A stretch of DNA of 19,261 bases from JAJZIH01 sp021785265 (GTDB lineage: Bacteria; Pseudomonadota; Gammaproteobacteria; JAKAQQ01), in contig DAHWSH010000015.1 of assembly GCA_027338645.1 (NCBI GenBank), positions 1-19,261 on the forward strand, written 5' to 3'. The notes under the pieces were generated by a model. That model was not told where the DNA came from and ran no database searches. It worked only from the letters and a program-made list of their open reading frames with translations. Positions 15,225 to 19,261 of the stretch are shown here, in pieces. The translations under genes and the position numbers were made by a program. Numbering within the stretch: the first letter of the stretch is position 1; each line of letters opens with the position of its first letter.

Positions 15225-15914
15225 GTGGGCCGAAGGACCGATGAGCTGGAACAGCTGACGGCGACCTGGAAACAGATCGCTGAGGGACAGCTTGTGGCGG
15301 ATGAGGTGTCGTACTGGGCGGCGGTGCGGATCCTCACCGACCGGCTCGCGGCCTTGGTGCGCCCGGGGGAACCGACGCAGCCCTATGTGCAAGCCTTGCT
15401 TGCCCGGGGCTACCGGCGAGCCACAGCCTATAAGGTGGTCAAGGCGGCGTTCGCGATTGCGGCGGAACGGAGGGTCCAAACCGCTGCACCCCCGTCCCGA
15501 GTGGCGGCCCGCAGCGTGCCCGTGCGGCCCGCGCCGACGGTGGCACCGCCGCGCGAGACGGAGCCCGCGGCACCAGCACCCTCGATCCTGGGACCGAAGC
15601 CCGCGTCCGTACCCGCCGCGGCATCCCCTGGCCGGCCGTCCCCGCGCGAACACTATCGGGCCGATGCCCTCCCGTCCCATATTGTCCCCGGCATGACGCT
15701 GCCGGCGGCTCAGGACGGCGGCCGGGTATGGATCGATTGTCTGCCGTTCGACGCACACCGGGATGCGCCCTTCGGCTATGACGCGCACGGGGCACCGTGG
15801 GCGCCCTATGGGCGGGATGCCCAGGGGCGGTTTCGCAATTACTTAGGCGCTGCCCTGGGGGTGGCGGGGCGCACCGGCCGGGGGCATTTCGTGGGGGAGC
15901 CGGATGCGCCGTGA
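15225..15914 (+). CDS. Unrecognised protein with a helix-turn-helix-like N-terminus and Pro/Ala-rich linker
   Basis: A 229-residue protein I do not recognise. GTG 15225 is chosen because GCGGAG lies 8 bases upstream and the sequence before it does not look like protein. Residues 1-85 are helical, and LLARGYRRATAYKVVKAA (about 60-80) resembles a helix-turn-helix recognition part. Residues about 90-150 are a Pro/Ala/Arg-rich linker. Residues about 160-229 have a compact, aromatic segment (WIDCLPFDAHRD, GYDAHGAPWAPYG, GRFRNYLG). A DNA-binding accessory protein of the element is a reasonable guess but only that. It is divergent from the recombinase. The same frame continues coding-like after the TGA for another 59 codons. 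Confidence 0.6.
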   Translation: MGRRTDELEQLTATWKQIAEGQLVADEVSYWAAVRILTDRLAALVRPGEPTQPYVQALLARGYRRATAYKVVKAAFAIAAERRVQTAAPPSRVAARSVPVRPAPTVAPPRETEPAAPAPSILGPKPASVPAAASPGRPSPREHYRADALPSHIVPGMTLPAAQDGGRVWIDCLPFDAHRDAPFGYDAHGAPWAPYGRDAQGRFRNYLGAALGVAGRTGRGHFVGEPDAP

Positions 15915-16091
15915 TGTTCCCGGGCCGCCGATTCCGAAACCGGAACGCCGATCCTGACGGCGGTGTTGGAGCACCGCACGCAACGGGGTCGGTGGGTTCA
16001 CTACCGCCTGGCGACGATTCAACACCCGACGTCGATCACCGATGGCCGCATCGAACAGGGCTGGAGCCCCGCGGCCGAAGATCGAGGGTAG
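15915..16091 (+). pseudogene. In-frame coding-like continuation after a TGA
   Basis: After TGA 15912-15914 the same frame stays open to a TAG at 16089-16091 (58 sense codons) and has about 75% G or C at third positions, higher than the competing frame that starts at the overlapping ATG 15914. Part of it reads LTAVLEHRTQRGRWVHYRLA. It may be the C-terminus of the preceding protein cut off by a CGA-to-TGA change, a readthrough product, or a separate small gene. The rest up to 16205 holds the AbiE promoter region. Confidence 0.4.
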
Positions 16092-16150
16092 GTTTAGACG
16101 ATTGGGCAGTTAACGCCCCCTGGGTCGGGGTTGTATTGCAGGAGCAGGCC

Positions 16151-16208
16151 TGTCACAATTCATAGGTGGTTTTACATAAATACCAAGGGTATGTGACATA
16201 GACCTATG
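16151..16208 (+). promoter_or_regulatory. AbiE promoter/operator with nested inverted repeats reaching the start codon
   Basis: Three inverted repeat pairs overlap here: TGTCAC (16151-16156) with GTGACA (16193-16198), CATAGGT (16161-16167) with ACCTATG (16202-16208, which includes the AbiEi start codon), and ATACC/GGTAT (16180-16192). A -35-like TTTACA (16171-16176) is 17 bases before TGACAT (weak -10), which would place the start of transcription at about the ATG, so the mRNA may be leaderless; no ribosome site is seen. AbiEi proteins are known to repress their own promoter through inverted repeats. Confidence 0.5.
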
Positions 16209-16808
16209 GCCCAGGACAGCGCCCGCAAAGTACTAGCCCTGGCACGCAAACTGGGGGTCCTCCGGCCCCGGGACCTGCCTGCCAGAGGACTGCGGCGAGA
16301 ATACGTGCAGCGGCTGCTGGCGCGCGGGGATCTCGAGCGCATCGGCCATGGGCTGTATGCGATTCCGGCGGCGAAAGTTTCCGCCCATCGCAGCCTGGCG
16401 GAGGTTTCCAAAGCCGTACCACAAGGCGTGGTGTGCCTGCTGTCGGCGCTGCGCTATCACGGACTGACGACCCAGCATCCTTCGGAGGTGTGGCTCGCGC
16501 TCCCCAGCAAGGCCTGGCGCCCGCGGCGGACGCCGTTTCCCGTGCGCGTGGTGTACTGTTCCGCTACGGCCTATCGCGCCGGCATCGAAACCCGCATGAT
16601 CGACGGCGTGGCGGTACGCCTCTACTCGCCCGCCAAGACGGTGGCCGACTGCTTCAAGTTTCGCAACAAGATCGGCATCGACGTGGCGGTGGAGGCCCTG
16701 CGGGATTACCTGAAAAAGCACCGCGGCGGCATGGACGCGCTCTGGCGCTACGCCAGAATCTGCCGGGTGCAGCGGGTGATGCAGCCCTATCTGGAGGCAA
16801 CCGGTTGA
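16206..16808 (+). CDS. abiEi: AbiEi-family antitoxin / autorepressor (type IV toxin-antitoxin)
   Basis: The antitoxin of an AbiE-type system: it counters the toxin without binding it directly and represses the operon. The N-terminal winged helix-turn-helix (about 8-55) reads LGVLRPRDLP...YVQRLLARGDLERIGHGLYAIP, the form typical of AbiEi antitoxins. The C-terminal domain (about 60-200) has CLLSALRYHGLT, VWLALP and YSPAKTVADCFKFRNKIG, also typical. ATG 16206 fits the family N-terminus and no ribosome site is seen, in line with a leaderless message. Its last four bases TTGA overlap the toxin start, so the two are translationally coupled. Confidence 0.9.
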   Translation: MAQDSARKVLALARKLGVLRPRDLPARGLRREYVQRLLARGDLERIGHGLYAIPAAKVSAHRSLAEVSKAVPQGVVCLLSALRYHGLTTQHPSEVWLALPSKAWRPRRTPFPVRVVYCSATAYRAGIETRMIDGVAVRLYSPAKTVADCFKFRNKIGIDVAVEALRDYLKKHRGGMDALWRYARICRVQRVMQPYLEATG

Positions 16809-17728
16809 GCCGGGAAACGCCCGCCCATCTCGCCGAATCGGTGCGGCAGCGGCTACTGAACCTGGCGCGGCGCCAGGGCGAGGATTTTCAGGTCACGCTC
16901 AACAATTACTTCCTTGAGCGTTTTCTGTATCGGCTGAGCCGTTCCGCGGCCCACAACCGTTTCGTGCTGAAGGGCGCTCTTCTGCTGCGCCTGTGGGCGG
17001 AGATTCCTTACCGCGCCACGTTGGACCTTGATCTGTTGCGACAGGGCGGGGCCGATCAGGATGCTGTGGCGGAGGACATTCGCGCTATCTGCGCAACCAT
17101 CGTGGAGCCGGACGGCGTCGAGTTCGGCACGCGCGAGCTGGCGTTGGCGCCGATACGCGAGGATCAGGAATATGCCGGCCTGCGGGCGAACTTCACCGCG
17201 AAACTGGGGAACGCGCGGACACGGCTGCAGGTGGATATCGGCGTCAGCGATGCCGTCTGGCCCACGCCGCGGGAGGAGACCTATCCGGCGATGCTGGAGT
17301 TCCCGGCCCCACGCGTGCTGACGTACTCGCGCGCGGTGGTGGTGGCCGAGAAATTCGAGGCGATGGTGGTCCTCGGCGCGCGCAACAGCCGCATCAAGGA
17401 CTTCTTCGACATCCATTATCTCGTCACGCATTTCGCATTCGAGGGCGTGGAGCTTGTCGAAGCGATTCGCCGCACCTTCGACCGGCGCAAGACGCCGCTT
17501 CAGGAGGAGGTGCCGGTCGGGCTGACGGAAGAGTATTGGACGCAGGCCGGGCGCGATGTCCAGTTGCGCGCCTTCGTGCGCCGTGCCCGGATGAACGTTC
17601 CTCCGCAAACGGTGAGCGGGATCGCGCCGACGCTGCGCAAGTTTCTTCTGCCGCCCTGGGAGGCGCTGAGGAACAATGAACCGTTCGTCCAGCGCTGGCC
17701 CGCGGGTGGACCCTGGCGCAAGGTGTAA
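16805..17728 (+). CDS. abiEii: AbiEii-family nucleotidyltransferase toxin
   Basis: Toxin partner of AbiEi; AbiEii proteins are nucleotidyltransferases that stop growth, and related ones modify tRNA. The start is TTG 16805, overlapping the antitoxin stop by 4 bases. The family core FVLKGALLLRLW (53-64) is followed by RATLDLDLL with D74 and D76, the DxD metal pair; the usual GS before it is GA here. Further motifs are LQVDIGV, VAEKFEAMV and KDFFDIHYL. The C-terminal PFVQRWPAGGPWR is the normal family ending, so the protein (307 residues) is complete and likely active. The stop overlaps the ATG of a 26-codon ORF (TAATG). Confidence 0.92.
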   Translation: MSRETPAHLAESVRQRLLNLARRQGEDFQVTLNNYFLERFLYRLSRSAAHNRFVLKGALLLRLWAEIPYRATLDLDLLRQGGADQDAVAEDIRAICATIVEPDGVEFGTRELALAPIREDQEYAGLRANFTAKLGNARTRLQVDIGVSDAVWPTPREETYPAMLEFPAPRVLTYSRAVVVAEKFEAMVVLGARNSRIKDFFDIHYLVTHFAFEGVELVEAIRRTFDRRKTPLQEEVPVGLTEEYWTQAGRDVQLRAFVRRARMNVPPQTVSGIAPTLRKFLLPPWEALRNNEPFVQRWPAGGPWRKV

Positions 17729-17808
17729 TGAGGGACTGGTTTCAAATTGATCGCGCATTGTACGATTCGTGCACTGACCCGCGGGATTACCGGCCCAAGA
17801 AGCTCTGA
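17728..17808 (+). CDS. 26-residue ORF coupled to the AbiEii stop
   Basis: ATG 17728 overlaps the AbiEii TAA (TAATG) and the frame runs 26 codons to TGA 17806-17808. The peptide, MRDWFQIDRALYDS then CTDPRDYRPKKL, is rich in Asp, Arg and aromatic residues and looks protein-like rather than random. No family is recognised. It may be a small operon member or a remnant of another gene. Confidence 0.35.
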   Translation: MRDWFQIDRALYDSCTDPRDYRPKKL

Positions 17809-17907
17809 GGCGTACTGACCACAAGTTGCGCGATTCCCTGATGTCTTCCGACGGGATCGCTGATGATGATGGGTCACGGGCATCGCGATGCGGGAATAGG
17901 CGGGGGA

Positions 17908-18498
17908 ATGGATCGTTCCGAGCGATTCTATAAAATAAGAGATATGCTCCGTGCGCGGGGGGCGGTGCCGCTCCAGGATTTCACGGCGGCGCTGGAGGTC
18001 TCCGTGGCCACCTTCAAGCGTGACCTCGAATACCTGCGCGACCGCTTCGGAATGGCCATCATCTGGGACCGCGCGCGCCGGGGCTACCGGCTCGACCCGC
18101 AGTCGCCCAATCACGAGCTTCCGGGCCTGTGGTTCAACAGCTCGGAAATCCACGCGCTGCTGGCGATGCATCACCTGCTCGCGAACCTTGACCCCGGTCT
18201 CCTTGCCTCCCACGTCAAACCGCTGCAAGCCCGCATCCAGGCGCTGATCGAAAAGAAAGACCACCGCTTCGCGGACGTCGCACGGCGCATCCGCGTGTTG
18301 CCGATGGCCGCACGCAACATCGAATCGACCTGTTTTCAAACAATCGCCCATGCCCTGCTCGTCCGCCGGAGGCTGCGCCTCGTTCATTACAACCGCCAGA
18401 GAAATGAAGAAACCGAACGCGAGGTCTCACCGCAACGCCTTAGCGGCTGGCTTTGGAATGAAACCGTACCACCCTCAGGGATCGTATGGGAAGCGTGA
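17908..18498 (+). pseudogene. HTH-WYL transcriptional regulator, truncated within the WYL domain
   Basis: DNA-binding regulator of the WYL class, common beside phage-defence genes. The winged helix-turn-helix (about 1-65) reads RFYKIRDMLRARG...VSVATFKRDLEYLRDRFG and is complete. The middle (about 80-150) is a helical linker. The WYL domain starts normally with RRLRLVHYNR and EVSPQRL (about 152-176), but then loses similarity at about base 18438 and ends 20 codons later, missing the rest of the domain with its ligand-binding residues. The break lies about 40 bases from the end of the transposase gene, so an insertion element probably cut it. ATG 17908 gives the usual N-terminus; an in-frame ATG at 17863 is possible. 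It may have regulated the AbiE module. Confidence 0.8.
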
Positions 18499-19261
18499 GG
18501 TGCGGATTACCGTTGCCTGCCCATCCACCTCCGAGTAGACATAGAGTCTGGCGGCGGCCAGATCGAGCAAGGCAAACACGTACTGGTTGAGATAGGCGCC
18601 GGGCAGATCGATGAAACGCTCGAGGACGACGATCCCGATTTCCTCATTGCGCTCTTTCCAGATCTCGACAAAACGGATAAAGCCAATCCGCTTGCCACGC
18701 GTGGTGGTGAGGTTCTGCAGGTTGATCGTCTCGCCCGAGCGGTGATAACGAAGCCCCTTCGCACGCAGTCGCCCCTCGAATTTAAACCGGAAGAACTCCT
18801 CGGACTCGGCATTGAAACGTGCGCATTCTTGATCGATCGCCGCGAGCGAGGTGAACGTATGTTTCGCCCAGAGCTTCTCCGTAAACGTACGGTTGTGTCC
18901 CTCGATGTGGGGGTTGGTATACGAACGGTAGGGCGCGGCAAAAAGCGGCATGACGTTGCTGTTCAATAAAAACTTGAGGAACCGCCCGATCACGGCGACG
19001 TGGCGAATCGCCCCGCGGAAGGCCGTGGCATTGTCGACACGCATCACCTGCGGGATCGGATGATCGATCCAGAAGCCGCTGAGTTGATCGACCGCTTCCT
19101 CCACGGTTTCGGCTAAAACACGGTCTATTTGGTACAGTTCGAACCACTGGGTGTAGCTGGTGGAGAACACGGAGATCGGCTCGCGGGACCCCACGATGTA
19201 CTTCTTGCCGATGAAGTCGCAGGCCTGCTGAATCCGCCCCAATCCCACGATTGTCTTGATC
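18436..19261 (-). mobile_element. Insertion sequence, one end visible, inserted in the WYL gene
   Basis: The boundary is placed at about 18436-18450 because the WYL protein loses its family match there and only about 40 non-coding bases remain before the transposase stop. The terminal inverted repeat cannot be defined because the other end lies outside the window. Confidence 0.6.
18475..19261 (-). CDS. DDE transposase (rve integrase core), 5' partial
   Basis: Transposase of an insertion sequence with a retroviral-integrase-type catalytic core; its N-terminus lies beyond the window. The first catalytic Asp is probably in QQACDFIG, the second in RVDNATAF, and the Glu in YTNPHIEGHNRTF, the D-D-E order and spacing of IS3/IS481-like enzymes. 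The frame stays open to the edge, so the first codon shown is not the start. About 110 residues after the core form a C-terminal domain without a recognised motif. The gene ends about 40 bases from the break in the WYL gene, so this is the 3' end of the element. I cannot name the exact IS family, and the second terminal repeat is outside the window. Confidence 0.85.
   Translation of the reverse strand, partial: IKTIVGLGRIQQACDFIGKKYIVGSREPISVFSTSYTQWFELYQIDRVLAETVEEAVDQLSGFWIDHPIPQVMRVDNATAFRGAIRHVAVIGRFLKFLLNSNVMPLFAAPYRSYTNPHIEGHNRTFTEKLWAKHTFTSLAAIDQECARFNAESEEFFRFKFEGRLRAKGLRYHRSGETINLQNLTTTRGKRIGFIRFVEIWKERNEEIGIVVLERFIDLPGAYLNQYVFALLDLAAARLYVYSEVDGQATVIRTSRFPYDP

Noticed and set aside
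15914..16165. ORF starting at the TGATG overlap after the unknown protein
   Set aside because: Its third-position GC is lower than that of the continuing frame and its peptide looks random; the in-frame continuation is the better coding candidate.
16853..17824. Minus-strand open frame opposite AbiEii (323 codons)
   Set aside because: Shadow of the toxin gene in GC-rich DNA; no protein family features.
17500..18387. Minus-strand open frame opposite AbiEii end and the WYL gene
   Set aside because: It spans two real genes on the other strand and its translation looks random.
12797..19261. attR copy of the tRNA-Glu 3' end within the window
   Set aside because: I found no second copy of the T arm or acceptor sequence; the far end is presumably outside.

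Overview
The window looks like a chromosomal segment of a GC-rich Gram-negative bacterium, most likely a gammaproteobacterium or a close relative (Acidithiobacillia-like). The lineage is inferred from the gltX - tRNA-Ala(GGC) - tRNA-Glu(TTC) order known from gammaproteobacteria, an E. coli-type MurB with all three catalytic residues, a GlyGly-CTERM-like sorting tail, and a PAS/GGDEF/EAL protein. An ETHE1-like persulfide dioxygenase fits, but does not prove, a sulfur-metabolising lifestyle. No species can be named.

Region 1 (1-12796) reads as core genome. In order it holds: the 3' part of an exported subtilisin-like protease with a C-terminal membrane anchor; a cytosolic three-PAS GGDEF-EAL protein with a degenerate GGDEF and an intact EAL, so probably a c-di-GMP phosphodiesterase; on the minus strand an exported Tyr/Trp-rich protein with an RGGPGQF repeat tail; a small RRM RNA-binding protein; a 414-base non-coding stretch full of perfect hairpins; a B12-binding radical SAM enzyme; a four-helix membrane protein; murB with tRNA-Val(CAC) just upstream (both minus); a persulfide dioxygenase; gltX; and a tRNA-Ala/tRNA-Glu pair behind a good sigma-70-type promoter.

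Region 2 (12797-19261) is accessory DNA that begins at the 3' end of tRNA-Glu. A large serine recombinase points back at the tRNA, and its last 14 codons and stop lie inside the tRNA gene. Behind it come a small overlapping ORF, a 584-base dyad-rich stretch without a confident gene, an unrecognised 229-residue protein whose frame continues coding-like past its stop, an AbiEi/AbiEii type IV toxin-antitoxin pair with a dyad-rich promoter, a 26-codon ORF coupled to the toxin stop, a WYL regulator cut off in its WYL domain, and a DDE transposase running off the window end. The other end of the element (attR) is not in the window.

The most unusual signals are: the serine integrase reading into tRNA-Glu; the radical SAM leader, where one segment can pair either with an upstream copy or with the sequence beside the start codon; an 11-G run just before the protease membrane anchor; and the AbiE promoter dyads that reach the start codon.
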